Notes: generated from the letters alone by a model not told the origin. Shown: positions 25,080-34,357, counted from the first letter of the stretch. The stretch is 64,000 nucleotides of DNA from Streptomyces hygroscopicus (GCF_026168105.1 NZ_LBMW01000001.1:124001-188000); one strand, 5' to 3'. A program made the numbers and translations.

Positions 25080-26692
25080 ACGGCTTCAGCTCCGGGACGC
25101 AGTCCACCGTCATTGTTGTGTTCACCGTCCTGGTCACCCTCACGCTGCTGATGTGCGTGATGGCGGGACCGGACCGCGACGACCTGACGAACTTCTACAC
25201 CGGCTACCTCTCGCTGACTCCGCTCAAGAACGGCCTGGCGATCGCAGGCGACTACATCTCAGCGGCCACGGTGCTGAGCACCACCGGCATCATCGCGCTC
25301 GCCGGATACGACGGCTATGTCCTCGCGGTCAGCACCGCCCTGTCTCTGGTGCTGCTGATGTTCCTGCTGGCCGAACCGCTGCGGAACGCCGGCAGGTTCA
25401 CCATGGGCGACGTCCTGGCCCGCAACATGCCCGGACGGGCCGTGCGTATCGCAGCCTGCGTGGTGACGCTTTCGGCGACCCTGCCCTTCCTGGTCGTCCA
25501 GCTCTCCGGGGCCGGGTCGCTGCTCACCTTCATCCTGAACATCCCGCACGTCGCGGGCGCCAGGACGACGTGCATCGTCATCGTCGGCAGCCTGATGATC
25601 ATTTACGCGGCGATCGGCGGCATGAGGGGCACCGCGCTCATGCAGATGATCAAGATCGTGCTCCTGCTCGGCACCAGCGTCGTCGTCGCCGCCTTGGTAC
25701 TGCGCCGCTTCGACTGGAGCCCCGGCGACGTCCTCAGAGCCGCCCAGCACGGCAGCGGCGCGGGCCCCGCCTTCCTGCGGCAGGGCCTTCAGTTGGGCAC
25801 CTCGGCCGTTGACCGGGTGGACTTCGTCAGCCTCCAGATCACCGTGGTCCTCGGCGTGGCCTGCCTGCCCCACATCACGATGCGCCTGTACTCCGCGCGG
25901 GACGTGCCGGCCGTGCGCCGCTCCATGTCGTGGGCGGTCGGCACGGTCACCACGTTCTGCCTGCTCGTGATCATCATGGGTACGGGCGCGGCAGCGCTGG
26001 TGGGATCGCGGTACATCACCGCCGCCGACCCGCACGGCAGGACGTCGGTGCTCATGCTGTCGCAGGTGCTCGGCGGAGCCCCCACCTCCGCAGGAGCGAC
26101 AATTCTCTACTCGGCCGTGGCGGGCATGGTGTTCATCACCCTGCTGTCCTCGGTCGCGGGGATGACCCTGGCCGCGGCCTCGTCGCTCGCCCACGACCTG
26201 TTCGCCCACGCGGTGCGGCGGGGAGAGGCCGAGCCGCGTACGGAGATGACGGTTGCAGCGTGGACGAGCGTGGCCGTGGGAACCGTTGCCATCGGGCTCT
26301 CCACCCTCGTCGAGAACTGGGACGTCGGCGTGCTGACCACTCTGGCCGTCTGCATAGGGGCGTCGGCGGTGGCACCCGCGCTCACCTACTCCCTGTTCTG
26401 GCGAGGGTTCACGCGCACCGGCCTGCTCGCGGCCCTCTACGGCGGCGCGGCCTGCGCGCTGCTGCTCATGGTCTTCTCCAAGGCCGTTTCGGGCACGCCG
26501 TCCGCCGTCTTCCCGGACGCCGACTTCCACCTGTTCCCCATGCAGTCCACCGGACTGGTCTCCATCCCGTTCGGCTACCTGGCGGGCTGGCTGGGCAGCC
26601 GTCTGGACCACCGGCGCCGCGCCGCCGACAGCCGCGAGTACCGGCGGCTGTACGAGGAGAGCGAGGCACGGCTGCTCGCCGCAGCCGAATGA
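25076..26692 (+). CDS. sodium:solute symporter, acetate/ActP-like
   Basis: A 538-residue SSS-family transporter with about 13 hydrophobic helices. The second helix region GDYISAATVLSTTGIIALAG carries the sodium-site signature, and the order of helices and cytoplasmic C-terminus (RRLYEESEARLLAAAE) fits ActP-type monocarboxylate carriers. Start overlaps the DUF485 gene by four bases, so the pair is co-translated. It probably imports acetate or another short organic acid; the exact substrate is inferred from family and partner. Confidence 0.9.
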   Translation: MNGFSSGTQSTVIVVFTVLVTLTLLMCVMAGPDRDDLTNFYTGYLSLTPLKNGLAIAGDYISAATVLSTTGIIALAGYDGYVLAVSTALSLVLLMFLLAEPLRNAGRFTMGDVLARNMPGRAVRIAACVVTLSATLPFLVVQLSGAGSLLTFILNIPHVAGARTTCIVIVGSLMIIYAAIGGMRGTALMQMIKIVLLLGTSVVVAALVLRRFDWSPGDVLRAAQHGSGAGPAFLRQGLQLGTSAVDRVDFVSLQITVVLGVACLPHITMRLYSARDVPAVRRSMSWAVGTVTTFCLLVIIMGTGAAALVGSRYITAADPHGRTSVLMLSQVLGGAPTSAGATILYSAVAGMVFITLLSSVAGMTLAAASSLAHDLFAHAVRRGEAEPRTEMTVAAWTSVAVGTVAIGLSTLVENWDVGVLTTLAVCIGASAVAPALTYSLFWRGFTRTGLLAALYGGAACALLLMVFSKAVSGTPSAVFPDADFHLFPMQSTGLVSIPFGYLAGWLGSRLDHRRRAADSREYRRLYEESEARLLAAAE

Positions 26693-26845
26693 CCACGGCC
26701 GGGGGGCGTTTGCCGTGTCCGGGGATTCCGGCCCCGGGCACGGCGGCCTTCGGCCGGCGTCACATGCAAGCGGCCCGGACCAGTACGAAGGACGCAAAGC
26801 GCTCTGCCGTGCCCTTGACAATCCCATGTGCACGACTGGAGGCTG

Positions 26846-26859
26846 ACCGACTAGTCGGT
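26846..26859. promoter_or_regulatory. palindromic operator, copy 1
   Basis: ACCGACTAGTCGGT, a perfect 14-bp palindrome of the type bound by TetR-family repressors, directly upstream of the alpha/beta hydrolase gene. A near-identical copy lies at 30858-30871 upstream of the MFS gene (13 of 14 positions equal). Confidence 0.65.
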
Positions 26860-26874
26860 ATGAAAGGTCGCATC

Positions 26875-27756
26875 GTGACCGAGCTGAGCATCTCCACCGC
26901 TGCGGGCGTGTTCGACGCGCTTGTGGCGGGTCCGCCCGAGGGCCGCCCGGTGTTGCTGCTGCACGGCTTCCCGCAGACGGGGCTGGTGTGGCAACGGCAG
27001 ATCGCGGCGCTGGCCGCGCACGGCTACCGGGTGGTGGCACCCGACCAACGCGGGTACTCCCCCGGGGTCCGCCCCGAACGGCCCGAGGACTACCGCATCA
27101 GCGTCCTGGTCGACGATGTGGTCGCGCTCACGCAGGAACTGGGCTGGGCGTCGTTCGACCTGGTCGGTCATGACTGGGGAGGCGCGGTGGCGTGGTGGAC
27201 CGCTCACGCCCATCCCGGCCGGGTGCGTAGCCTGTCGGTCGTCTCGACCCCCCACCCCGGCGCTCTGGCCACTGCCCTGCGCACCGTCCAGGAACAGCGT
27301 GAACGATCGCAATACATGATCGACTGGCGCGAAACCCCCGCGACCGAGGAGAGCATGCTCGCAGGCGATGCCGAGGGGCTCCGCGCCGCCTACGCCGGAA
27401 GGGTTCCGCAGGCCAGTGTCGAGGCCTACGTGCGACACCTGTCCCAGCCGGGCGCTCTCACCGCGGCGCTGAACTGGTATCGGGCCGGACGCCCTGATGG
27501 TGCGATCGGCGTCATCGACGTGCCCACGCTGTACGTCTGGAGCACGGAGGACAGCGCGTTCGGCCCGGCGGCCGCGCAGGAGACCGCGCAGTGGGTCAGC
27601 GGGCCGTACCGGTTCGAGACCCTCCAGGGCGTCAGCCACTGGGTCCCCGAGGAGGCGCCCGAGACGCTGAGCCGCCTGCTGCTCGAACACCTGCGAGCGC
27701 ACGGCGAGTACGGAACCACAGCGAATACTGCGTCTGCCGAATCTCGGAAGACGTGA
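26875..27756 (+). CDS. alpha/beta hydrolase (epoxide hydrolase-like)
   Basis: A 293-residue soluble alpha/beta hydrolase. LLHGFPQTGLVWQRQ gives the HGxP oxyanion motif, and the nucleophile elbow is GHDWGG with Asp as nucleophile, as in epoxide hydrolases and haloalkane dehalogenases. SHWVPEEAPE has the catalytic His. GTG 26875 is preferred because AAAGG is well spaced; ATG 26860 is an alternative but abuts the palindrome. It probably opens an epoxide or ester. Expression should be controlled through the palindrome shared with the MFS transporter. Confidence 0.85.
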   Translation: MTELSISTAAGVFDALVAGPPEGRPVLLLHGFPQTGLVWQRQIAALAAHGYRVVAPDQRGYSPGVRPERPEDYRISVLVDDVVALTQELGWASFDLVGHDWGGAVAWWTAHAHPGRVRSLSVVSTPHPGALATALRTVQEQRERSQYMIDWRETPATEESMLAGDAEGLRAAYAGRVPQASVEAYVRHLSQPGALTAALNWYRAGRPDGAIGVIDVPTLYVWSTEDSAFGPAAAQETAQWVSGPYRFETLQGVSHWVPEEAPETLSRLLLEHLRAHGEYGTTANTASAESRKT

Positions 27757-27768
27757 CCCCTCGACCTG

Positions 27769-27792
27769 CTCCCCCTCGAAGACGAGGGGGAG
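27769..27792. terminator. 10-bp perfect hairpin after the hydrolase gene
   Basis: CTCCCCCTCG (27769-27778), loop AAGA, CGAGGGGGAG (27783-27792). It lies 12 bp after the hydrolase stop, so it is a likely terminator. It also marks the left side of a hairpin-rich 240-bp stretch. Confidence 0.75.
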
Positions 27793-28009
27793 TCCGCGGC
27801 TCTTGCCAGGGGAGTTTCCGCTTCGTCGCCGACTGCTTCTCTGGAGTACTCCGCTGAGGCTGCACCAGCTCCACAGTTGTCGCCATCTGCGGGGAGTCGA
27901 CCGCGGGCCACCGATCCGCCCCGGTGACGAATCGGCATCACCCGCCCTGCTCTCCGCAAGAGCTGCTTCCTCCCCGGCCTGAAGGCGGGGGAATCCACGG
28001 AGGATTCCC
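27793..28009. other. hairpin-rich stretch with IS200/IS605-like end
   Basis: No gene is seen. Near the right end, CCTCCCCGGCCTGAAGGCGG with following GGGGAATCC (27970-27996) resembles the conserved right-end hairpin of IS200/IS605 tnpB elements. GGGAATCC (27989-27996) also pairs with GGATTCCC (28002-28009), and the GGAGG ribosome site of the next gene is partly in that stem and loop. It may be a transposon end scar recruited as leader; no tnpA or tnpB is present. Confidence 0.45.
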
Positions 28010-28010
28010 G

Positions 28011-28832
28011 ATGAAGTCAATGCGAGCAGCCTGGCGCCGACTCGAGCCCGTGCACGGCATGATCTACTTCGTCCCCGAGGCAAGGCGACGGTACGCGAAC
28101 ATCGGACTGAGCGGACGCGCCGGATATTTCGCGTCCCGGAGCGCCGCCTTTGGCCGAGCATCCGCCGAACTGGTCATCTCGACCTTCTACAACTTCAACC
28201 CCGATGTCGTACGGAAGGCTGTCGGCGGGATCTGGGACACGGCGACGCCACAGCAGGTGCTGGACGCGCGGCTCGCCGCCGCGGGCGAGGCCCTGCGACG
28301 AGCAGGGATCCACGAACTCCCCGCTTTCGGCGAGGTCTTGGCGCTGACCCGCAGGGCTGCCGAGGCCGCCTGCGAACACCCGCAGGGCCGCCCGCTGTTC
28401 GCCGCGCATGCCGCACTGCCCTGGCCGCAGGAACCGGTACTGCAACTGTGGCACGCCCAGACGCTGCTCCGGGAGTTCCGTGGAGACGGCCATGTCGCAT
28501 GCTTGCTGAGCGAGGGCGTAGGGGGCTTGGAGGCTCTGATCCTGCACGCAGCCACTGGCGAGGTTCCCGTCGGCTTCCTCAAGGCAAGCCGCGCCTGGCC
28601 CGAGGAGGAGTGGGCCGCCACCGAGGAGCGTCTGCGCGCGCGAGGTCTCCTCGACGGCGGCTCCCTCAGCCCGGAAGGCGTACGTCTGCGACGGCACATC
28701 GAGGACCGCACCGACCTCCTGGCCCTTCCCGCCTACGCCGCCCTGGGTGACGCCGGCTGCGAACGTCTCGCCGATCTCGCGAGCTCCTTCGGCCGCGCCG
28801 TCGTCGAAGCCGGGCTCCTCGAACTCGGCTGA
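28011..28832 (+). CDS. SCO6745-like helix-turn-helix protein
   Basis: A 273-residue protein of the Streptomyces SCO6745 group. It opens with RRLEPVHGMIYFVPEARRRY, typical of the family, and ends with a winged-helix-like segment (ERLRARGLLDGGSLSPEGVR) and acidic helices. ATG 28011 is seven bases after GGAGG; ATG 28020 is an alternative. Members look regulatory or structural but lack a defined role. The ribosome site may be folded into a hairpin from the upstream scar, suggesting control at translation. Confidence 0.85.
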   Translation: MKSMRAAWRRLEPVHGMIYFVPEARRRYANIGLSGRAGYFASRSAAFGRASAELVISTFYNFNPDVVRKAVGGIWDTATPQQVLDARLAAAGEALRRAGIHELPAFGEVLALTRRAAEAACEHPQGRPLFAAHAALPWPQEPVLQLWHAQTLLREFRGDGHVACLLSEGVGGLEALILHAATGEVPVGFLKASRAWPEEEWAATEERLRARGLLDGGSLSPEGVRLRRHIEDRTDLLALPAYAALGDAGCERLADLASSFGRAVVEAGLLELG

Positions 28833-28931
28833 AGGGCCGCCCATGTGACGCTCGGTCTTCGACTCCCCCACCGACCGTGGACGACCACCCCATCCTCCTC
28901 GACGGTGTCCATTCTCCGACATGGCCACAGC

Positions 28932-28963
28932 CTGGGTGGGCAGCGCAGGTGCTGCCCACCCAG
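28932..28963. terminator. bidirectional terminator, 13-bp stem
   Basis: CTGGGTGGGCAGC (28932-28944) and GCTGCCCACCCAG (28951-28963) form a perfect stem with a 6-nt loop. It lies between convergent genes ending at 28832 and 28984 and serves either. Confidence 0.88.
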
Positions 28964-28983
28964 ACTCGAGGGTGGCCGTGGGA

Positions 28984-30693
28984 TCAGTCGCCCTCCCCCA
29001 CGAGAGCGGCCATTTCGCGATCCACGGCACGCTGATGCTCCAGCGCCTCCTCGCGAGCCTTCCGCGGGCTCCAACGGCCGGCCATGACGAAGATGAACGG
29101 CAGGAAGATCAACTGTCCGGCGACACAGATCAGCCACCAGGTGCGCCACTGTTCGGGACCCTGGGCCGCGGCACTCTTCACCTGGGTTCCGTAGCGCTGC
29201 AGCAGCGCCAACTGCGGCTGTGCCGTGCGCACGGTGGCCAGGTCGTTGGCCCCGACCTCGCGCACCGCCTGAGCCGCCAGTGCCGGCGGAACTGCGGTCG
29301 GAGGGTACGCCTCAAGTTTGGCGAACAGCCGCGAGTGCGCGTCGATGACGGCCAGAGCGGGGGCGGCCTGGACACTCGCAGCCTTCACCTGGGCACCGTG
29401 CTCGACCAGTGGCGTGGCCGACGTGACCACGATCGGGACGAACGCTGTGGAGATCGCGACCACCGCCCGGATGATCCATCCCCACACGGCCAGACCGGTC
29501 GCCGTGGCGGCAGGGTTCTGCTTCTCCACGGTCTCGGTGAAGCTCGCCATCCAGGGTGCGTAGGTGACTCCGGTGAGCACACCGATGGCGACGAACAGTG
29601 CGGCAAAGGTGTAGTAACCGGTGCGCGGCTCCGTGGCGTGCAGGGCGAAGAGTGCGGTGACCACGATCGAGCCGATGGCTCCGGCGAGCATGAACGGCTT
29701 GCGCACCTTCAGCTTGTCGGAGAGCAGCCCGGCCGCCACCAGTGCCACCGCATTCGCCGCCCAGTACCAGTTGGCCAGCCCGTTGGTGCGCTGCTCGCTG
29801 TAGCCGAAGGTCGCGGCGAAGTAGACGACGAAGCTGCCCACAGCGCCGAAGTAGAGCAGGAGGAAGAGGCTGATGGCGACCGCCGAGCCGACCACGTCCA
29901 GCCGCAGCATCTGCCGCCAGTGGCCCTCGACCGCCGTCCTCGGATTGATGCCCTTGGCCCGGGCTTCGACCAGCGCACGGTCCCGGAGGCTGACCATGAT
30001 CTGGTCACGCAGCCGGGGAGACAGCTCGCGAAGCCCCAGCAGCGCCAACACGAAAACGGCAAGCCCGGCCCAGCCGGAGTAGCGCAGCTCGTCCTGCCAG
30101 CCGGCGAAGGACAGGGTGCTGCTGGTGACGACGGTGACGACCAGGCTCCCGATGACCGGGCCCATGGTCCAGTAGCCCATCGCTGTGGCTCGGCCGAGCT
30201 GCGGGGAGAAGTCCCGGATCAGCGCCGGGGTGGCCACCAGCACGATGCCTTCGACGAAGCTGAGGCAGGCGAAGAGCACCAGGTAGGTGCCCTTGTCCGG
30301 GGCGCTGGGCAGGCCGAAGAGGCTGAGCAGGGCGGCGATCAGAAGACCGTAGACCACCATGTTGGCCCGGCCCCAGCGGTCGGCGAGGCCCGCCACGAGC
30401 GAGGCGAAGGCGCCGACCGCGTTGCCGATGACGGAGACCCATACGAAGTAGCTGTAGGTCATGTGGAAGTGCGTGATGATCGACGTGGCAACCGCGTACT
30501 GCACGTAGAGGGCGTAGTACAGGACGACGGTGGTCACCACCACGATCGCCAGGTATGCCATGCGGCGTGAGGTGACGGGGTACTGGTTGAGCTCTCGGTG
30601 CCACAGCCGGGCGGCGAGGCCTGGCGTTGTCGGCGTGGCGGCATCGGGCGTTCTGAGATTCGTGTCGTCGGGCGAAGCAGGCATGGTCGTCAT
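28984..30693 (-). CDS. MFS transporter, 569 aa
   Basis: A large major-facilitator permease with 12 or more hydrophobic helices and the loop 2-3 signature as GLADRWGRANM. A long segment of about 100 residues (AHSRLFAKLEAYPPTAVPPA) lies outside the core between late helices. It resembles actinobacterial MFS carriers of unknown substrate. ATG 30693 is the start, with ATG 30684 as an alternative. A palindrome almost identical to that at the alpha/beta hydrolase gene sits about 165 bp upstream, so both are probably repressed by one regulator. Confidence 0.88.
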   Translation of the reverse strand: MTTMPASPDDTNLRTPDAATPTTPGLAARLWHRELNQYPVTSRRMAYLAIVVVTTVVLYYALYVQYAVATSIITHFHMTYSYFVWVSVIGNAVGAFASLVAGLADRWGRANMVVYGLLIAALLSLFGLPSAPDKGTYLVLFACLSFVEGIVLVATPALIRDFSPQLGRATAMGYWTMGPVIGSLVVTVVTSSTLSFAGWQDELRYSGWAGLAVFVLALLGLRELSPRLRDQIMVSLRDRALVEARAKGINPRTAVEGHWRQMLRLDVVGSAVAISLFLLLYFGAVGSFVVYFAATFGYSEQRTNGLANWYWAANAVALVAAGLLSDKLKVRKPFMLAGAIGSIVVTALFALHATEPRTGYYTFAALFVAIGVLTGVTYAPWMASFTETVEKQNPAATATGLAVWGWIIRAVVAISTAFVPIVVTSATPLVEHGAQVKAASVQAAPALAVIDAHSRLFAKLEAYPPTAVPPALAAQAVREVGANDLATVRTAQPQLALLQRYGTQVKSAAAQGPEQWRTWWLICVAGQLIFLPFIFVMAGRWSPRKAREEALEHQRAVDREMAALVGEGD

Positions 30694-30710
30694 GCGGCGG
30701 CTCCTGGGTT

Positions 30711-30726
30711 CGGGCCCATGGGCCCG
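30711..30726. promoter_or_regulatory. 16-bp perfect palindrome in MFS leader
   Basis: CGGGCCCATGGGCCCG is fully self-complementary and lies 18-33 bp upstream of the MFS start. It would form a strong leader hairpin or be a binding site. Low-complexity G/C sequence may produce this by chance. Confidence 0.35.
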
Positions 30727-30855
30727 GTGCGGTGGGTGCGGACGATGCGCGGCGCAGTGGCTGCGAGAACTGTTCGGCCGGGTGGGCCGGTTCGGCCGGA
30801 TGGGCCGGACCCCGGGGTCTCTGTGTCCGGACGGGAAAGGTGTGCGCAGAGGCTA

Positions 30856-30873
30856 GTACCGACCAGTCGGTAC
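30856..30873. promoter_or_regulatory. palindromic operator, copy 2
   Basis: GTACCGAC, CA, GTCGGTAC: perfect 8-bp arms around a 2-bp centre. The core 30858-30871 differs at one position from the palindrome at 26846-26859. It is placed in the probable promoter of the MFS gene. Confidence 0.65.
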
Positions 30874-31046
30874 GGCCTAGATGCCTGCGCGGGGATGCCG
30901 AAATGTGACCTTGCACCCCGGGGAGGGGTCCCGCTACGGCCGACGTCCAGCCCCGATCCGGGCGGGGAGCCGCGGTTCGGCGGGCGGACCGCCGGCGCGG
31001 CTCGACCCCTTTCGGCTGTAACCCGGTGACGGCCCGGTCGGCGGAT
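30874..31046. other. intergenic
   Basis: G/C-rich DNA between the MFS control region and the end of the lipase gene. No feature is recognised. Confidence 0.4.
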
Positions 31047-32369
31047 TCATCTTGCGCTGCTGCGCGACGGGGTGCAGGCGCCGAGTCCGGTTCCGCCGTG
31101 GGTGTGGAGGAAGGCCAGGAGGTCGCACACGGACTGGCCGAGGACCTGGTTGTGGCCCGCACCGGGGTAGGTACGGTAGAGCACGGCGGGTGAGCCCAGG
31201 CGGCGCAGGTGGGCGACAACCGCGTCGGTCCAGGCGCGCGGTACGTCCTCGTCGGCCTCGCCCTGGATGACAAGCGCGGGGACGGTGACGGCGGAGCGGT
31301 CCGGGTCGCCGTAGGCCCCCATCCGCGCCCCCAACCGCCGCAGCTGGTCAACGCTCAACGGCAGCATCCGCTCGGTGTCCAGGCCGTTGAGTACGGGATC
31401 GCTGCCCGTCACACAGTCGGCGAGGACCCGGGATGCGGTGGCGGCTGCCGCGGGCTCCAGCAGGGACCGCAGATGCAGCGAGGGGTCGGCGGGGTCGGTG
31501 GCGGCCAGTCCGGCCAGGGAGTAGAACGCGAAGGACAACTCGCTGGGCACGTGGGAGGCTTTCACCCCGGCAAGCATCGACTCGAGGTGGCTGGCCGGGG
31601 CGATGGCCACCACCGCGCCAAGGTGCTGCGCGCCCGTCCGGCGCCCGGCGTGGGTGGCGAACAGCGCGGCCTGCCCTCCTTGGGAGTGCCCGACCGCGAA
31701 CCAGACCGTCCCGAGGCCGGGCACGAGCCGACGGGCCGCGGTGACGATGTCGGCCACCGCGTTGCCCTCGTCCGCCCCGACCAGATAGGTGTGCACCCCG
31801 GGAGTGCCCAGCCCGAGGTAGTCCGAGGCAGTGACCGCGTACCCGGCACGAAGTAGCGCGCGAAGCTCCTGAGCGAAGGAGTCCGAGCCCATATTCGGCC
31901 ATTGGGAGGGCGCACAGGCGTCGGCCACGCCGGTGGTGCCATGTGCCCACGACACCACGGGCCAACCGCCCTTGGGAGCGGGACCGGGCGGCAGCAGCAC
32001 CGTGCCGCTGACCGGGACGTCCGCACCGTGGGTGTTGGTGGAGTGGTAGAGCACCGTCCAGCGCCGCGCTCCCTCCAGCCGCGCATCGGGGCCATGACCG
32101 GTCGCGGCGATCAATGCGCCCGGCGCACCGGCCGGCAGCGGATCGGGCACCTGGTAGGTGCGACCCACTGTGGTCACGTCCGGCAGTACAGGCCGGCCCG
32201 CGGTGTGAAGGCTCCCAGCGCGGTCCACCGGTTGGAAAAAGGCACAACCGCTCACTGCCGCGGCGAGCGCGGCCGCGACCGCGGCGGTGAGTGGCCCGGC
32301 GGCCCTCCGATGCCACGACGCCCTGGCTGGACCTGCCACCGGAAGGTGGAGCGGGCTCGGGATCCCCAC
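31047..32369 (-). CDS. secreted lipoprotein lipase/esterase (LIP family)
   Basis: A 440-residue alpha/beta hydrolase of the secretory-lipase type. The N-terminal signal has AAVAAALAAAVSGC, a lipobox, so it is a membrane-anchored lipoprotein. Motifs: VVSWAHGTTGVADACAPSQW, nucleophile GHSQGG, candidate acid in GEADEDVP and His in PGAGHNQV. GTG 32369 is chosen by the GGGGCG ribosome site and signal peptide; the open frame extends to 32549. It is probably a lipid or ester hydrolase at the cell surface. A PucR regulator and a second lipase gene lie next to it. Confidence 0.88.
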   Translation of the reverse strand: MGIPSPLHLPVAGPARASWHRRAAGPLTAAVAAALAAAVSGCAFFQPVDRAGSLHTAGRPVLPDVTTVGRTYQVPDPLPAGAPGALIAATGHGPDARLEGARRWTVLYHSTNTHGADVPVSGTVLLPPGPAPKGGWPVVSWAHGTTGVADACAPSQWPNMGSDSFAQELRALLRAGYAVTASDYLGLGTPGVHTYLVGADEGNAVADIVTAARRLVPGLGTVWFAVGHSQGGQAALFATHAGRRTGAQHLGAVVAIAPASHLESMLAGVKASHVPSELSFAFYSLAGLAATDPADPSLHLRSLLEPAAAATASRVLADCVTGSDPVLNGLDTERMLPLSVDQLRRLGARMGAYGDPDRSAVTVPALVIQGEADEDVPRAWTDAVVAHLRRLGSPAVLYRTYPGAGHNQVLGQSVCDLLAFLHTHGGTGLGACTPSRSSAR

Positions 32370-32723
32370 GGGTTTACGCCCCTTTCGCAGCGATCTGTCA
32401 GCTGCTTCACAAATTCGCATCGCCACCACCGACGCGCATCCGGAGATCCGCCGCCCGCCGCCCACCGCCCGCGAGAGCCGTTCACCAGCGTGCTGAGCCG
32501 AACGCGTGAGCCGCACGCGCTCAGGCAGCAGCCAACCGGGTTTGCTCATGCGTCGGCCGATCGTCCGGTTGCACGGAACTGCACGTACTCGACGGTCGCG
32601 CCGCCGGGGTGCCGCACGGCCGGGTTGCGGCCCGTGGGCACCTCGTTGGGATCGTCGAGATTCTCCGCGCCGTGTTGCTCGCGCGTGGTGTCACGCCGCG
32701 GTCAGCGCGGAACATCGTGCTTC
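32370..32723. other. intergenic, no gene seen
   Basis: 354 bp between the PucR stop and the lipase start (both minus). It should contain the lipase promoter. Open frames lack protein character. Confidence 0.4.
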
Positions 32724-34076
32724 TCAGGTGATCTCCGGAGCCGGGGCGCCGTGGCCGAGTGCGCCCCTGAGGGCGGCTTCGGTCTCGAAGCGGGCGTCGG
32801 GGTCGGAGAGAACGTCGCCGAAGAGGCTGTGGACTTGATGGAGACGCTGTCGGGCTGTCTGGGGATGGATGCCGAGGTGTGCGGCGATCTCCGGAGCGGT
32901 GCCATGAGGAGTCTGGAGACAGGCCAGAAGGGTGGATGCAACACGTGCGCGCTGTTTGGAGGTGAGCGAGGCCAGGGGCTTGAGGTGCCGACTTGCCATA
33001 AGGCGTACCAGAGCAGGGTCTGCCAAGAGGAGCAGTTGGGCGAGGGACGGGTCGGTGAGGGGCGTGGCGCCAGGGCCGGGGGCGGCACCCGCGTTGCGGA
33101 GGCTGCGGGCCCAGCGAAGGGAGTCGGCCGTCTGGGACAGGGGTACGGCGGGGCCTACCACGCCTCCTGTCTCGCGGAGCAGCCGCTGTAGACGGGGGTC
33201 GGCGAGGAGGAGATGAGGGCTCGGGACGACCAGGCAGGGAGAGGCCCCGTCGAGGTCGGCGAGCACGGGTTCGGGGAGGTGGCGACGGAGCGAACTCCGC
33301 GGTACGCCGGAGGCGGGCTTGGGGGCGGCGCCGCTCGCCGCAACGGTGCCCCAGGCACTGAACTTCGGCGCCGCCGTGGCGTAAGACGCACCGCGGCCGG
33401 ATTCGGGTAAAGGACCGAGCGCGGCGGCGGCGACGCTGTCAGGCAAGGGCCAGTCGGCGTCGGCGGCGACGCGACGGAGTACATCCGGGTCATGGCCGCC
33501 GTGGGCGGTGAGGAGGATGAGGAGGCGGTGCCGGCGGCGGCTCGTGGTGTCCGCGGCGTCGGCCTGGGCTTCCGCGTATGCCTGGACGGAGACGGCCGCG
33601 ATCTCGTCAATGTGTGTGAAGACAGCCTCGGCGAGCAGGGCGACCGCCTCGGTGCCGAGGGCCAGCTTGCGGGCGACGCGTGCGTACCGGCGCCATGCGA
33701 CGCGGGCACCGAGCCGGTACGCGGCCTGAAGTGCGTCGAGGCTGCGGCCCTCGACCAGCTCTCCGCGTCCGAGCGCGCGGTAGACAGGGACGCGGGCGGC
33801 CTCCAGGTGGCCGCCCGCCGAGGTGACACGGTCGGAGAATTCGACGAGGGCTGTCTCAACACCTTGCTGAATTGCGGCTCCGAATTGCCCGGACAGCGGC
33901 CGGGAGAATTCAGGAATTTGGGATCTGATCTCGTGGATGATTTCGGCCGCGACGGTACGGTTCTCCTTTTGCAGCTCGGCTCCGAGATGCCGCGGAAGGG
34001 CAACCCACGGACCACCGCGCAGTGACCTGCCGGTGTCGGGTCCCGCTCCGGCTGCGGCCCTCTCACTCGACGTCAT
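32724..34076 (-). CDS. PucR-type transcriptional regulator
   Basis: A 450-residue regulator. A long N-terminal helical region (AAEIIHEIRSQIPEFSRPLS) resembles the RsbT/GGDEF-like sensory domains of this class. It ends with the PucR HTH (GTAPEIAAHLGIHPQTARQR) and its partner helix SLFGDVLSDPDARFETEAAL. ATG 34076 is the start. It is divergent from a lipase gene starting at 34358 and upstream of a second lipase gene, so it probably controls one or both, likely as an activator. Confidence 0.9.
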   Translation of the reverse strand: MTSSERAAAGAGPDTGRSLRGGPWVALPRHLGAELQKENRTVAAEIIHEIRSQIPEFSRPLSGQFGAAIQQGVETALVEFSDRVTSAGGHLEAARVPVYRALGRGELVEGRSLDALQAAYRLGARVAWRRYARVARKLALGTEAVALLAEAVFTHIDEIAAVSVQAYAEAQADAADTTSRRRHRLLILLTAHGGHDPDVLRRVAADADWPLPDSVAAAALGPLPESGRGASYATAAPKFSAWGTVAASGAAPKPASGVPRSSLRRHLPEPVLADLDGASPCLVVPSPHLLLADPRLQRLLRETGGVVGPAVPLSQTADSLRWARSLRNAGAAPGPGATPLTDPSLAQLLLLADPALVRLMASRHLKPLASLTSKQRARVASTLLACLQTPHGTAPEIAAHLGIHPQTARQRLHQVHSLFGDVLSDPDARFETEAALRGALGHGAPAPEIT

Positions 34077-34357
34077 CTTGTGGAGTATGAGATGAAGTTA
34101 CCCACGGGTCAAGAGACTTGCCAAAGATCAACCGGCGCCGCCGACTGCCCTCACCTCAGGGTTTCCCAGCTCGCGTCCTTGCTGCCGCAGCAAAGCGCGC
34201 ACTTGGATGAGCGTTTTACAGGTCGGCACGCCGCAGATATGCAACCGTCCTGAGTGGCCGTACCGTATGCCCGCGCATCCCATTGCTCACCGATCCGGTC
34301 TCCCCCTAATTTCGCTGCCGCCCCCACAGCCATTCCAGAACTGGGACGGTACTGGAA
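34077..34357. promoter_or_regulatory. PucR-lipase divergent control region
   Basis: 281 bp between divergent starts. TTCCAG (34333-34338) and CTGGAA (34352-34357) form an inverted repeat that ends at the lipase ATG, where it overlaps the region a ribosome would bind. A/T-richer DNA at 34077-34130 may hold the PucR promoter. Confidence 0.4.

Noticed and set aside
30711..30726. Palindrome CGGGCCCATGGGCCCG as a strong operator
   Set aside because: Kept only as a low-confidence feature. Self-complementary G/C runs arise easily in this composition.
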